Assembly: GCA_009829735.1 (NCBI GenBank)
Contig: CM020618.1
Coordinates: 13,250,568 to 13,314,567 of the forward strand
Direction of reading: 5' to 3'
Length of the DNA: 64,000 bases
From: Pyropia yezoensis
Lineage: Eukaryota > Rhodophyta > Bangiophyceae > Bangiales > Bangiaceae
The translations under genes were made by a program, and so were the position numbers. The notes below the pieces were generated by a model that saw nothing but the letters and a program-made list of their open reading frames with translations, had not been told where the DNA came from and ran no database searches. This document shows positions 15,001 to 24,480 of this stretch, piece after piece (within the stretch, counting starts at the first letter, position 1; each line of letters begins with the position of its first letter).

Positions 15001-17189
15001 GCAGCGGACCCGTAGGAGGGTGGCAGGCGACCAGGGTTCTCCGAGGTGGTGGCAAGTAAGCTCCGAGGCGACGTTCACGGATGGGGCTAACAAAAATTAA
15101 AGCAGACGCGGCGTGTTGGGAAGAGGACGCGTGGACCTCTGCGCCGTTGTCTTTTTTTTCACCAGCTTCCCAGGAGCCCTCGAGCATAAGGTAGATGCCG
15201 CGTTCCGTTACCCAAAGATGGAGCGGGACAGAGAAAAAACCGTTGGGCCCTCTGCCGTCAGCGTCCTGCGACAACTTTGTGAGTGGGCTTATGAGATCTT
15301 GGTGGGATCTTACACAAGTGCATAGCCAATCAACAGGCGCCATTGAGTGCTTTTTTATTGTACGCGTGTACCTGTTAGAACATATGGATTTGCCATGACA
15401 ATACAACTTCATGTTTTCTCGCGCCCAGCCATTCCCAACCGGGCGACGTTGCGCAAGGCCCGAAGCGGCACCAGCGTTCCATGCCCTTCACGGGCCGACC
15501 CAGACCGCCTTGAAGTGCAACAGGAGCGGACCAAGTGATCTCAGGCGCGTCCAAGATCCCGCCGGTCTGCCAGCACAGACCACTGCATCTCCTGACCCGG
15601 CGTGTGTCTCAGAAGTACCCCAAGGAGCGAGGCCCCAGCTCCCATGCGGGTGCACGACTGCGACACGAGATCGGCGGTGGCGGTGGCGGTGGGGGGGTTG
15701 TCGACGGCAACGCGACGGCGCCGTCCTCTATGATGTGACGCGGTGCTCCTGGTGGGGACCGGGTGACGGCGGCCGAGAGTTCCATTGACGGTGTACGTCG
15801 GGCGGAGACGGGGGCGACAGACGCACCCCGTGGTCTGAAGGACACTGCAAGACGCCATTGTGCATCCCCCAAAAAGTAGCTCATGCAGGTTGAGATGCGC
15901 AACGTGTATCGTAACATGTTTCGTGCACCGTTACAGCATGACCCGAGCACAACCAATCGAGCAATTCACTTCCATCTGTTCCGAGGTGTAAGGATGCGGG
16001 AAATGCATGCGGAATTTGGTGGAAAGATTCGATCATCGCACCCATTAAAAAGCAACCCCCCGCCTGCTGTATTCAGCTGCGTCATCCGCCACCCACCCGA
16101 CCATCGTCGTCCCCCGCCCCCGTCATCGCCCTCCCCCTCCAGCAGTACCCGTCGTCGTCGTCGCTCCCACCGTCCTTGTTGCCCCCCCCCCATCGTCCTC
16201 TCTCCCCCCCCCGGTGGTCGCCGCTCCCCCCTTCTGTTATGCATCGTCTGCCTTCTGCTGTCCCCCTCCTTCCCCGTTGGTGTACCCCCTCGCTCTCACT
16301 GTCTGCCTCTCTGTGCCCCCCGTTTGTTTCCGCTGCCCCTCTCGCATCTCTTCACATGCTTCGCATCCTCCTGATGATTTTGCTTTCTATTATTGTTGAT
16401 GGAAAACTCATTGACGTCCCCTCTGTTGGCCATCATGGCCAACAGAGGGGATTTCAATGAGTTTCATGATGCCCAGGCATCCCGATCAAAGTCAACTCGT
16501 TTTTCCCCTTCGTTGCCCATAGCGTGCAGCGGACCCGTAGGAGGGTGGCAGGCGACCAGGGTTCTCCGAGGTGGTGGCAAGTAAGCTCCGAGGCGACGTT
16601 CACGGATGGGGCTAACAAAAATTAAAGCAGACGCGGCGTGTTGGGAAGAGGACGCGTGGACCTCTGCGCCGTTGTCTTTTTTTTCACCAGCTTCCCAGGA
16701 GCCCTCGAGCATAAGGTAGATGCCGCGTTCCGTTACCCCAAGATGGAGCGGGACAGAGAAAAAACCGTTGGGCCCTCTGCCGTCAGCGTCCTGCGACAAC
16801 TTTGTGAGTGGGCTTATGAGATCTTGGTGGGATCTTACACAAGTGCATAGCCAATCAACAGGCGCCATTGAGTGCTTTTTTATTGTACGCGTGTACCTGT
16901 TAGAACATATGGATTTGCCATGACAATACAACTTCATGTTTTCTCGCGCCCAGCCATTCCCAACCGGGCGACGTTGCGCAAGGCCCGAAGCGGCACCAGC
17001 GTTCCATGCCCTTCACGGGCCGACCCAGACCGCCTTGAAGTGCAACAGGAGCGGACCAAGTGATCTCAGGCGCGTCCAAGATCCCGCCGGTCTGCCAGCA
17101 CAGACCACTGCATCTCCTGACCCGGCGTGTGTCTCAGAAGTACCCCAAGGAGCGAGGCCCCAGCTCCCATGCGGGTGCACGACTGCGAC
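1..17189. repeat. Satellite array, 1525-bp unit, about 11.3 copies
   Basis: The same 1525-bp block repeats head to tail, for example from 99, 1624, 3149, 4674, 6199, 7723, 9248, 10773, 12297, 13822, 15347 and 16872. Copies differ by only a few substitutions and one-base indels. The array runs off the left edge and stops abruptly at 17189, inside a unit. Each unit has a C/T-rich stretch (about 830-1080 in the first copy) with two C8-C9 runs and a CGT microsatellite, a GGTGGC-rich stretch (about 425-450), and a hairpin. Short ORFs up to about 160 codons occur on both strands, but one-base indels in single copies break or change them, and none resembles a protein I know, so I read the unit as non-coding. 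No 5S, tRNA or snRNA sequence was recognised. Confidence 0.97.
1156..1216. repeat. 61-nt hairpin, one per satellite unit
   Basis: A near-perfect inverted repeat is centred on 1186. The arms pair over 30 positions with one mismatch and one G-T pair; the inner core is GGCCAT-C-ATGGCC. The same hairpin starts at 2681, 4206, 5731, 7256, 8780, 10305, 11828, 13354, 14879 and 16404, giving eleven copies. It is the only long dyad I see in the unit and could be a protein-binding, origin or RNA-processing site. Confidence 0.93.
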
Positions 17190-17817
17190 GGGAGCCATTG
17201 CGCTCGAAGTCTGCTTGCAGAGCAAATTTTGTGCCTGTTTGACTCGAGGGGGGCTCACAACCACACAAAGCCACCTGCAGTTGGCTGCACCGTCAGCTGA
17301 TGTGCCTCTGCAGGGCATCTTTATGACTCTTCGCTCTCGAGCAGGTCATGATCGCAGCACGTTGTCCCCGGCATGGAGTGAGACCCCGCCCTGGTGCCCC
17401 AAATCTGGGTTCTCATTTGCAAGATTCCGCCGTTCGTGTATGTGCGCCGGGTTTCCACAGGTGAAGATCCCCGATGGATATTGGGCAGCCAATGAGAGCG
17501 ATTCTGTGTGCACGACTGATCAAGAATTACCTTCAGAATTGCATGTTTGCTTCACAATCCCGTATGTCATGGACACAAATTGCACATTTACGACTGCTAC
17601 ACGTCTACTTTTTGGGGGATGCACAATAAGACAGCGCACATCTTGCCCGTGACCCTCACCTACCACGGGGTGCGTCAGCCGCCCCCTTTTTCGCCGACGA
17701 GCCAATCATGGGTAATTGTCGGCCGTTCACTAGCAGGTTAGACGCCGGCTGTTCCCGGGAACCTTTCCCGGGATGAGTCGGATGTTTCCCGGAGGGGTCT
17801 TCAACCGATAGTTCTAA
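17190..17817. other. Unique junction DNA beside the satellite
   Basis: This is non-repetitive sequence of moderate GC directly after the array breakpoint. It holds only an ORF that continues out of the last satellite unit. Short CCCGGG palindromes occur near 17753-17775. No gene or RNA was recognised. Confidence 0.6.
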
Positions 17818-17819
17818 TA

Positions 17820-17938
17820 TAGTGCGTCCCGTAAAAAGTGGACGTGCACGTGTCGTGATCATGTCAAATATCGGCCACTGGACCAATCAAACCCACACTG
17901 TACGACCTGCGCACGTCCACTTTTTACGGGACGCTCAA
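17820..17938. mobile_element. MITE, Tc1/mariner-like ends, TA-flanked
   Basis: A perfect 24-bp terminal inverted repeat lies at 17824-17847 and 17911-17934, beginning GCGTCCCGTAAAAAG. With two mismatches it extends outward to about 28 bp. The element is flanked by TA on both sides (17818-17819 and 17939-17940). The interior is about 63 bp and non-coding. Short length, long TIRs and a TA target site fit a miniature Tc1/mariner-type element, whose transposase would have to come from elsewhere. Confidence 0.8.
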
Positions 17939-18160
17939 TAATGCCGCCGCGCTTGGTTGACTGAATACTTCAACCGAGCCTGCACCATGGATCAATCTGC
18001 GCCTCGACAACTCTGGTTTCATGCCAATCTGCGCGGATTGAACCACGAAAGGAGCGTGCGCGCGTGTTGAGACAGAACTCAACACTGGTTGAAGGGTGCT
18101 ACTTTAGAGCACACCTGATGTGATGGACGAGCTGGAAGAGCTGGATGGATGGTAGCCATT

Positions 18161-18880
18161 CAGGGTTGAGAGGTAATAAATATCGTCTCGGAAATAACGA
18201 GTAAATTATAAGAAAAGAGTAAGGTTCAGGTCAACAGGGGTAATAGTTATCGCCGAATGACCCACGTGTCACACCACGTGGCGAGCCCGAACGCCCGTGA
18301 ACACAGCTGCAGGGAGCCAGAGTGACTGCTCATATGCACGGTGCCGGCCGTGCAGCCCGCTCATGAGCCGACTCCCCCGACCAGTCGCACGAGCGACACC
18401 AACGCGGCGGCTTGCACCACCTGCTCAGTGGTGGCAGTGCCGCAGCTGTGGCTCGTCGCCGCCGTAGTGAGCTGCTCGACGGCGCACCCGGCCACGGCGT
18501 ACACCAACCGATGGCCGCTAGCCGTCGCAAGGAGACCAGCGGTGGTTGTGCGGCGGCGGATCGGGCAGCTTAAAGACCAGCGGAAAGGGCGTTTTTTCGG
18601 CACAGGGAGCAGCCCCTGCCGCTTCACTCTGGGGAAGCGGCGACTGCTGAGCACTGTGCACCAGTGGCGGCGAGGTTTCCGCGGGGAGGTGGAGGCCGTT
18701 TCGACTCGTCGGCAGCGGCGACGACTTGTCCTGCGTGTGACGGGACTGTTTCATCGCTGTCACATTGGCACGAGGCAGATACGTGGCACATGGGTCTCCA
18801 ATAATGATCAATAACCGTTTCAATAATGATCGCATAAATATTCTAACGATGGATGCTTTCTCGAAATATTGGCAACCCCG
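18161..18880. mobile_element. Non-autonomous hAT-like transposon, copy 1
   Basis: The element is 720 bp. Its left end begins CAGGGTTGAGAGG and its right end, read in reverse, begins CGGGGTTGCC. It is flanked by an 8-bp target duplication, TAGCCATT (18153-18160) and TAGCCATC (18881-18888), one base different. About 130 bp at the left end and 80 bp at the right end match the copy at 59250-60017 in inverted orientation; the interiors are less alike. CAGGG termini and 8-bp duplications are typical of the hAT superfamily. No transposase is encoded; a 157-codon ORF at 18341-18814 is unlikely to be real. Confidence 0.82.
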
Positions 18881-18888
18881 TAGCCATC

Positions 18889-19243
18889 CCCCGCTGCTGC
18901 TGAGGCTGTCGGGCCCCGCATGTTGCTGACCAATGGGGCCAATATGGAGTGGATACAGTAGCCGTTCGAGGCATCTGCTGAGCAGATTCTGCTCGCGAGC
19001 CTCCACGCTCGCAGCAAGGTGTTCGTCGAGACGAGCTGACCGCGGCATGTGAGCTCCCAGCTACGCAACAGCCTTCTTGCTGCATTCTTGGTGCTTAGTG
19101 TCATCGTCCGTGGCAATCTTCCCTCTGTTACACTTTTCCCTTCCTTCCAAGCTTGGTGTTTGTTTTTCTTGTCGTGTCTGCGCGCCCTGCTGCCCGCTGG
19201 CTCTACCACCGACGCGAACCTGGCGGGTCACCCCCCTCTCGCC
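18889..19243 (+). promoter_or_regulatory. Upstream region and leader of the hydrolase gene
   Basis: This segment lies between the hAT-like element and the hydrolase start. It carries a CCAAT box near 18929 and a pyrimidine-rich leader from about 19110 to 19240 (CTTCCCTCTG, TTTTCCCTTCCTTCC, CCCCCCTCTC) running into the start codon. The transposon end lies only about 360 bp upstream of the gene, so its insertion may have altered the promoter. Confidence 0.4.
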
Positions 19244-20440
19244 ATGGCGGCCCCAGCCTTTCTGGCCCCTAGCTTGCCCTCAAGCTTCACTTTCCTGCGG
19301 GCGTTGGCGCCTTGCGCCCGGTCACGTCGCCGCCCGCTCATCCTTCGTCGTAGAGGTTCTCCCTGCTCTCTCCTCGCCGCACCGCGGATGGCGGTTGTCC
19401 CCCCCCCTCTCAACGCCCCTCCGCCCCCGACCCCCCTGACGTCCCCCCTACCCTCTCCGCCTCCCGTGAACGACGACGTGTTGCCGCAACGTGTCTACTC
19501 CACCTGGCAATGGCGGGGCTACTCCATTAACTACCGCGCACCCGACGAGGGCACTCCCCCCGACGCGCCGCCGGTGCTGCTCATCCACGGATTTGGTGCC
19601 TCTGTCTTTCATTGGGCCAAGAACATCCCCGCGCTGGCCGCCGCAGGTTCCGCTGTCTACGCAGTGGACTTGCTTGGCTTCGGGGCGTCGGTCAAGGCCA
19701 CGGAGGCGCCCTACTCCATCGAACTATGGGCAGAGCTGGTGACGGACTTTATGGCGGCCCACGGTGGGGGGCGCAAGTGGGCGCTCGTGGGCAACTCGAT
19801 TGGCAGCCTCGTCGCGCTGACCGCGGCCGATGCGGCGGGCCCATCGGCCATTTCCGGCCTGGCGCTCCTCAACTGTGCGGGCGGAATGACCAGCTTCCGG
19901 CCGTCAGAGATGGGCGCGCTCCCCCGTGCGGGCCTGTGGTTCTTCTCCAACGTCGTCCTTGGCGAGTTTTGGGGGCCCCGCTTCTTTGCGCGCTTCCGCA
20001 CCCGCAAAAACATCCGCTCCGCTCTTGAACAGGTGTATGTCAACAAGACGCAGGTAACAGACGCGCTCGTCGAGGGCCTCTACGCCCCGTCGCTGGACGA
20101 TGGCGCATGTGCCGTCTTCCTGTCAATCCTCACAGGTGACGCAGGCCCGACACCGCGGGCACTGCTCGGCCGCCTCGGCTGGGCCGATGTCCTCGTGCTG
20201 TGGGGGCGGGAGGATCCGTGGACGCCCCTGGGAGGGGGAGCCTCCCCTGGCATCCGGTTTGAAGAGTGGCACGGCGCAGAGGTGACTGAGGTGGGCGGCC
20301 GCAGTGGAACGTTTCGCCTGACCGTCCTGGACGGCGTTGGCCACTGCCCGCATGACGACGCGCCAGAGCAAGTGAACGAGGCACTGGTGCCATTTTTGCA
20401 GGGGCTCCCATACAGCGACGAGCGGGCTGCGTCCACGTAG
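19244..20440 (+). CDS. Plastid alpha/beta hydrolase, pheophytinase/dephytylase-like
   Basis: The protein has 398 residues in a single exon. I chose the ATG at 19244 (context GCCATGG) because the open frame upstream has no other ATG and the new N-terminus, rich in Ala, Ser, Pro and Arg, looks like a plastid transit peptide (about residues 1-55). The mature part is an alpha/beta hydrolase fold: oxyanion motif HGFGAS (115-120), nucleophile elbow GNSIGS with Ser185, Asp324 in WGREDPW, and His367 in GHCPHD. The WQWRGYSINY lead-in and GHCPHD motif resemble plastid hydrolases related to pheophytinase and chlorophyll dephytylase, which remove the phytol chain from chlorophyll pigments. The substrate is inferred; a different plastid ester hydrolase is possible. 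The gene is convergent with the QueF gene 480 bp away. Confidence 0.88.
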   Translation: MAAPAFLAPSLPSSFTFLRALAPCARSRRRPLILRRRGSPCSLLAAPRMAVVPPPLNAPPPPTPLTSPLPSPPPVNDDVLPQRVYSTWQWRGYSINYRAPDEGTPPDAPPVLLIHGFGASVFHWAKNIPALAAAGSAVYAVDLLGFGASVKATEAPYSIELWAELVTDFMAAHGGGRKWALVGNSIGSLVALTAADAAGPSAISGLALLNCAGGMTSFRPSEMGALPRAGLWFFSNVVLGEFWGPRFFARFRTRKNIRSALEQVYVNKTQVTDALVEGLYAPSLDDGACAVFLSILTGDAGPTPRALLGRLGWADVLVLWGREDPWTPLGGGASPGIRFEEWHGAEVTEVGGRSGTFRLTVLDGVGHCPHDDAPEQVNEALVPFLQGLPYSDERAAST

Positions 20441-20921
20441 GCCGCGCGGATCGGCGGACCTCCCGTGTCTTGGTGGGCGGGGACGCACCGTCGGCGTCTT
20501 GGTGGGCGGGTGATTGCTGTTACGAAAATTGTTGGGTTTTCTCCGACGGGCAACAAAGAGATATGAGTGCAGGTTGTGGCTTCCCCGAGCCCACGCTCGA
20601 GAGTCGCAGGGTTGCAATAAGCGTGCCAATACGCCAGCATTCTCCGAGCTTCCTTCTCGGACGAGCGTGGCGGTCGTGTCCGCCAGAGGCGCTGGGGCCC
20701 CCAAGAGGTTGGTGCATATGCAAACCGGAGTAGACCATAGCGGGGAAGCCCCTTCCTCCCTCAGACCGTCACCATGCCTGCCACTGCCGCCACAGCGGAT
20801 ACTACGCTCCTCAACCCTCCGGTTCACCGTCTGTGAGGCTGCACGTGAGCAGCGTTTCAAAATAGAAAAAATAGAGGGGCGAGTACTCCCGCCACACATG
20901 CCTCGCAGACCTCCCACCCGC
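20441..20921. other. Convergent intergenic region
   Basis: This holds the 3' ends of two convergent genes. Near 20466-20505 a 15-base stretch (GTCTTGGTGGGCGGG) occurs twice, 25 bases apart. An A-rich stretch at 20857-20875 (AAAATAGAAAAAATAG) is the only low-GC tract and may belong to the transcript ends. No gene was seen. Confidence 0.4.
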
Positions 20922-21644
20922 TTACCCGCGCCCCCGGTACCCTGGCACCCCCTGCTCCGGCACCCAAACCCCCGACGGCGGCTCCCCCGTCGACCAAAAC
21001 ACGTCAATCGGGATCCCCCCCCGCGGGTACCAGTACCCCCCGACGCGCGCCCACACGGGGTCGACCGTGTCGACGAGGCGACGGCCAATCGCGACGGTGC
21101 ACGCCTCGTGAAAGTCGCCGTGGTTGCGGAACGACGTCAGGTACAGCTTGAGGCTCTTGGACTCGACCAGCCAGTCCCCCGGGATGTAGTCAATGACCAG
21201 GTGCGCAAAGTCGGGGGCGCCCGTGACGGGGCAGAGGCTGGTAAACTCGGGGGAGGTGAAACGCGCCACGTAGGGCGTGCCGGGGTGCGCGTTGGGCACC
21301 CGCTCCAGCACCGCCTCGGCGGGGGAGGGGGCGCTCGCGGGAGTGTTTGCGCCGAGCATTGTTAGCGAGGTGTAATCGCCCATGGGCTTGGACACGCGGC
21401 CCCCGCCGCCCCCGCTGGAGGCTGACGGGGGAGGGGTAGTGGCGGTGCTCCCGCCCAGCCACCTGCCGCCCCGAGCAGCGGCGGTCAGCGGAGCCGATGT
21501 GGCGGCGGCCGCCACCACGGGGGTGGCCGCAGGCAGCAACGCCAGGGGCGGGCGGGATGCCCGGCCGGCGGTCCGCAGAGGGGCGCCGGCGGCAGCCCGC
21601 CATGCGGCGGCCGCCGACCGGGCGGCAGACGCGGCAACGACCAT
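20922..21644 (-). CDS. queF: 7-cyano-7-deazaguanine (preQ0) reductase, QueF type
   Basis: The protein has 240 residues, starting at the ATG at 21644. Residues 1 to about 85 are rich in Ala, Arg and Ser and look like an organelle leader; the rest matches short, single-domain (YkvM-type) QueF. The active site is complete: Cys138 in SLCPVTG, Asp145, the NADPH-binding motif ESKSLK (161-166), and His179-Glu180 in FHE. The spacing Cys+7 Asp, Cys+41 His, +42 Glu equals that of Bacillus subtilis QueF (55, 62, 96, 97). The family reduces the nitrile of preQ0 to the amine of preQ1 in queuosine synthesis, a bacterial pathway; eukaryotes usually salvage queuine. A leader-bearing nuclear copy suggests transfer from a bacterial or plastid ancestor. 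The gene is divergent from CLPTM1, with about 490 bp between the start codons. Confidence 0.92.
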   Translation of the reverse strand: MVVAASAARSAAAAWRAAAGAPLRTAGRASRPPLALLPAATPVVAAAATSAPLTAAARGGRWLGGSTATTPPPSASSGGGGGRVSKPMGDYTSLTMLGANTPASAPSPAEAVLERVPNAHPGTPYVARFTSPEFTSLCPVTGAPDFAHLVIDYIPGDWLVESKSLKLYLTSFRNHGDFHEACTVAIGRRLVDTVDPVWARVGGYWYPRGGIPIDVFWSTGEPPSGVWVPEQGVPGYRGRG

Positions 21645-22137
21645 AGCGGGCGGAGAGGGGCAGGGGGCGGGGTGCTGCCAACCAAATGGACTGAGTCCGG
21701 GGGTCCGCGAGAGGGGGACAGTTCCGCTGCCAACCTCTCGTGCGACGTCGATGGGCTGGGTCCCACCTGGGCAGTGGCACGGGAGGAGGACGGACGCGGC
21801 TTCCACCCTCGCTCTCGACGCCTCGGGAAAGTGTCGCGCATCAAGCGGCGTCCGGTTGTGACCCTGGTTGGGCGTCGTGCCACCTCCAAGAGTATGCACC
21901 AAAGGGGGGCCACTTGAACTGTGCAGTCCGTCGTCACAAGAAAAAACTACGGGTGAGTCGGCAGAACTCGTAGTGCCTTCGTCTTCTCTGCCAGTGTCTC
22001 TGCAGGAGTCGGTGGACGACGACGCCCGTTCCGTCCCCAGCCTGCTGTCTACCCTCATCCCCGTCCCCTTCCCTCACGCCGACCTTCCCTCGCTCTCCCT
22101 GTGTTCCCTCCCCCGCCTCCCGGAACCCCCCAACGCC
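21645..22137. promoter_or_regulatory. Shared divergent promoter region (QueF / CLPTM1)
   Basis: About 490 bp separate the start codons of two divergent genes, so both promoters must lie here or overlap. Both leaders are pyrimidine-rich on their own coding strand: 21646-21672 reads as C/T on the minus strand, and 22070-22137 is C/T-rich on the plus strand. No TATA box was recognised. Confidence 0.45.
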
Positions 22138-24480
22138 ATGGCCGGCCCCACTACGGCCAGGAGGCGGCCGTCGCGTGCCGCCGGCCGCGCCGCCGCCGGT
22201 GGGGGCGCTGCTCGTGGCGGCGCCGCTGCTGACGCTGGCGGCATGGCGGTGGCGGCGGCCGCCGCCGCTCCAATCGACGCCGGCGATGACGCCGACGCCC
22301 CCGCCGGCGACCGGCCCGCCACCTACTCTGAGACGTTCAAGGGGATGGCCACCCGGGCGGTCCTCATGTGGGCCGCCTACATGTACGTCTACTCCCAGGC
22401 GACGGGAAACGGTCCGACCGCTAATGACGCCTCCGGGGCCTCGGCAGGCCCTCCTGTGGTGCCCGTGGAGCACCGGCAGCTGACGCCCGCGTGGCCGCCG
22501 TCTGCGCCCTACACCGTTCGCGTCTACACTGCTGAGACGCCGTCGCTGTCGACGGCCGCGGCGGCGCGGCTGCCCCCGCTGTGGGCCGAAGACGGCCTCA
22601 CCTATGACTGGGCCGATGCGAATACGAGGTCTCTGTCCACCACCGTGCCAGTCCCCCGGGCGGTGACGGAAGCCAATGGCTCGCTGTACGCGCACGTTTT
22701 CTTCGCGCCGCCGGGGCTTCTGGACCCACCGCCGCCTGCCGTCGTGGCGGCATCGTATGGGAGGGTGGGGGAGGGCGGTGACGTGGAGGGAGGAGCCTCT
22801 TCGACGCCGGCTGTGTCGTCGCCTGCATTGGCCGACCACTCCGCCGCCGTGGCGGCAGCCGAAGACGCGGGCCGTGTCATCCATGCAGTCAAGCCGCTAG
22901 TGGTGTGGTCGGCAGTCAAACCAAAGCGCCAGGCAAAGTCCTTGTTGGAAAAGAAGGGGCACGCCAAGGCGGGGGGAGAAGGGGAAGTCGACGTGGAGGA
23001 GGAAGAGGAGGATATGGGTGGCAACGGTGTGCTCCCCGTCCTCCTTCGGCAGCTGCGGCTGCTCTTTTGGCGCGCCATGGGGACTGCTCGTGGGAATGAT
23101 GTGGCGGCCACGACGGCTTGTGCGGCTGGGGGGGGCGAGGCTGGCGACGCTGCTGGTACGTGCGTGGCACCTGACACCGACGGTGATGGGGCCGCCTCGC
23201 TTTCCTCCTTGACAGAGGCGGTTCGTGCCACGGCGGCTGGCCCGCCCGTCCCCCTTACCCAGCTGTGGACGCCCGAGGTGTCAGTGTCGCTCGTAACGGG
23301 CGGCGCGGTTATCCTCTCCAAGGTGCCGCCGCGGTTTGCAGCGGCCGTGACGGTCGCCCCTGGTGGCACCACGTTTATCCCGACGCCCATCTGGAACGAC
23401 TTTTTTGTTCTCCACGAACGACGGCTGCCCGTCACGGCAGACGCCGAGGCGATGCCTCTCAACCTCTCCTTTTCGCCCGTCTCCGTGTTGCGCGCCTCGG
23501 TCTATGGGCAGGTGGAGGAGCTGTTTGCGAAGCAACAGGCCATGGGCCTCTCATCTTCAGACGATGCAGAGGAGATGAAGCGGATGCTTGTGGAGACCAA
23601 CCCCGTGTTGTTGGGCACCACTGCGGTGGTATCGGCGCTGCACACCATCCTTGAGATGCTGGCATTCAAGAGCGACGTAGCCCACTGGCGGGGGGCCACC
23701 TCCATGGAGGGCGTGTCGGTGCGGAGCATGTTTTGGAAACTGGGCATGGACGTGGTGGTCCTTCTCTACCTGCTGGACAACGAAACCAGCTGGATGATTG
23801 TGCTGTCGGCGGCGCTGGGCGTGGCGCTTGAGGTGTGGAAGCTGCGGAAGGCGGTGCGTGTCAAGTCGTTTGGTGTCCGCCGGCTGGGTGGGGTAATCCC
23901 ATGGTTTGAGTTTGAGGACCGCGCGAGCTACGCCCGGACGACCAAAGCGTATGACGACGAGGCGATGCGCCTCCTCTCTTGGCTCCTCTACCCCTGTGTC
24001 GGCGCTTACGCGGCCTACTCGCTCGTCTACCAGGCCCACCGTTCGTGGTACTCGTGGGTGCTGCGGAGCGCCGTCGGCGCTGTGTACGCGTTTGGCTTCC
24101 TCATGATGCTGCCGCAGGTGTTTATCAACTACAAGCTCAAGTCTGTCGCGCACCTGCCGCTCAAGGCGCTCGCGTACAAGGCGGTGAACACGGTCATTGA
24201 CGACCTATTTGCGTTTATCATCAAGATGCCCGCCCTCCACCGGCTGGCCTGCTTCCGCGACGACCTGGTGTTTGCCATCTTTCTCTATCAGCGGTGGGCG
24301 TACCGTGTGGACATGAGCCGCGTGAATGAGTTTGGCCAGACCTTTACGGCCGGGGGGGAAGAGACAACGGGTGTGTCGGCGGCACCGGCCGGTAGCGTCA
24401 CGCCCACCGCGGGGGAGGGGGGCCAAGCCGACGCTGTCGCTGCCTCGGTAGCTGACGAGCCCAACCAGGCCATGGATTGA
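22138..24480 (+). CDS. CLPTM1 family membrane protein
   Basis: The protein has 780 residues in one exon; the start at 22138 has context CGCCATGG. A hydrophobic segment lies at about 68-88, followed by a large lumenal region. The C-terminal half carries several membrane segments (about 538-565, 612-632, 639-664) and the family hallmarks: IPTPIWNDFF, WKLGMDVVVLLYLLDNETSW, LPQVFINYKLKSVAHLP, FAFIIKMPALHRLACFRDD and YQRWAYRVD ahead of RVNEFGQ. CLPTM1 relatives are ER proteins; CLPTM1 retains GABA-A receptors and CLPTM1L acts as a glycolipid scramblase in GPI-anchor synthesis. Which activity this one has cannot be read from sequence. It is longer than the usual 600-670 residues because of an Ala/Gly/acidic insertion at about 215-370 and a low-complexity tail. 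Confidence 0.95.
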   Translation: MAGPTTARRRPSRAAGRAAAGGGAARGGAAADAGGMAVAAAAAAPIDAGDDADAPAGDRPATYSETFKGMATRAVLMWAAYMYVYSQATGNGPTANDASGASAGPPVVPVEHRQLTPAWPPSAPYTVRVYTAETPSLSTAAAARLPPLWAEDGLTYDWADANTRSLSTTVPVPRAVTEANGSLYAHVFFAPPGLLDPPPPAVVAASYGRVGEGGDVEGGASSTPAVSSPALADHSAAVAAAEDAGRVIHAVKPLVVWSAVKPKRQAKSLLEKKGHAKAGGEGEVDVEEEEEDMGGNGVLPVLLRQLRLLFWRAMGTARGNDVAATTACAAGGGEAGDAAGTCVAPDTDGDGAASLSSLTEAVRATAAGPPVPLTQLWTPEVSVSLVTGGAVILSKVPPRFAAAVTVAPGGTTFIPTPIWNDFFVLHERRLPVTADAEAMPLNLSFSPVSVLRASVYGQVEELFAKQQAMGLSSSDDAEEMKRMLVETNPVLLGTTAVVSALHTILEMLAFKSDVAHWRGATSMEGVSVRSMFWKLGMDVVVLLYLLDNETSWMIVLSAALGVALEVWKLRKAVRVKSFGVRRLGGVIPWFEFEDRASYARTTKAYDDEAMRLLSWLLYPCVGAYAAYSLVYQAHRSWYSWVLRSAVGAVYAFGFLMMLPQVFINYKLKSVAHLPLKALAYKAVNTVIDDLFAFIIKMPALHRLACFRDDLVFAIFLYQRWAYRVDMSRVNEFGQTFTAGGEETTGVSAAPAGSVTPTAGEGGQADAVAASVADEPNQAMD

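Noticed and set aside
1-17189. rDNA spacer, 5S array, CRISPR array or prophage
   Set aside because: No rRNA or tRNA core was recognised, the unit is far too long and has no spacers for CRISPR, and the gene context is eukaryotic.
18341-18814. 157-codon ORF inside hAT-like copy 1 as a transposase
   Set aside because: No hAT transposase motif; it is not preserved in copy 2.
20123-21365. Long ORFs antisense to the hydrolase and QueF genes
   Set aside because: They are GC-driven shadows of well-supported genes in the other frames.
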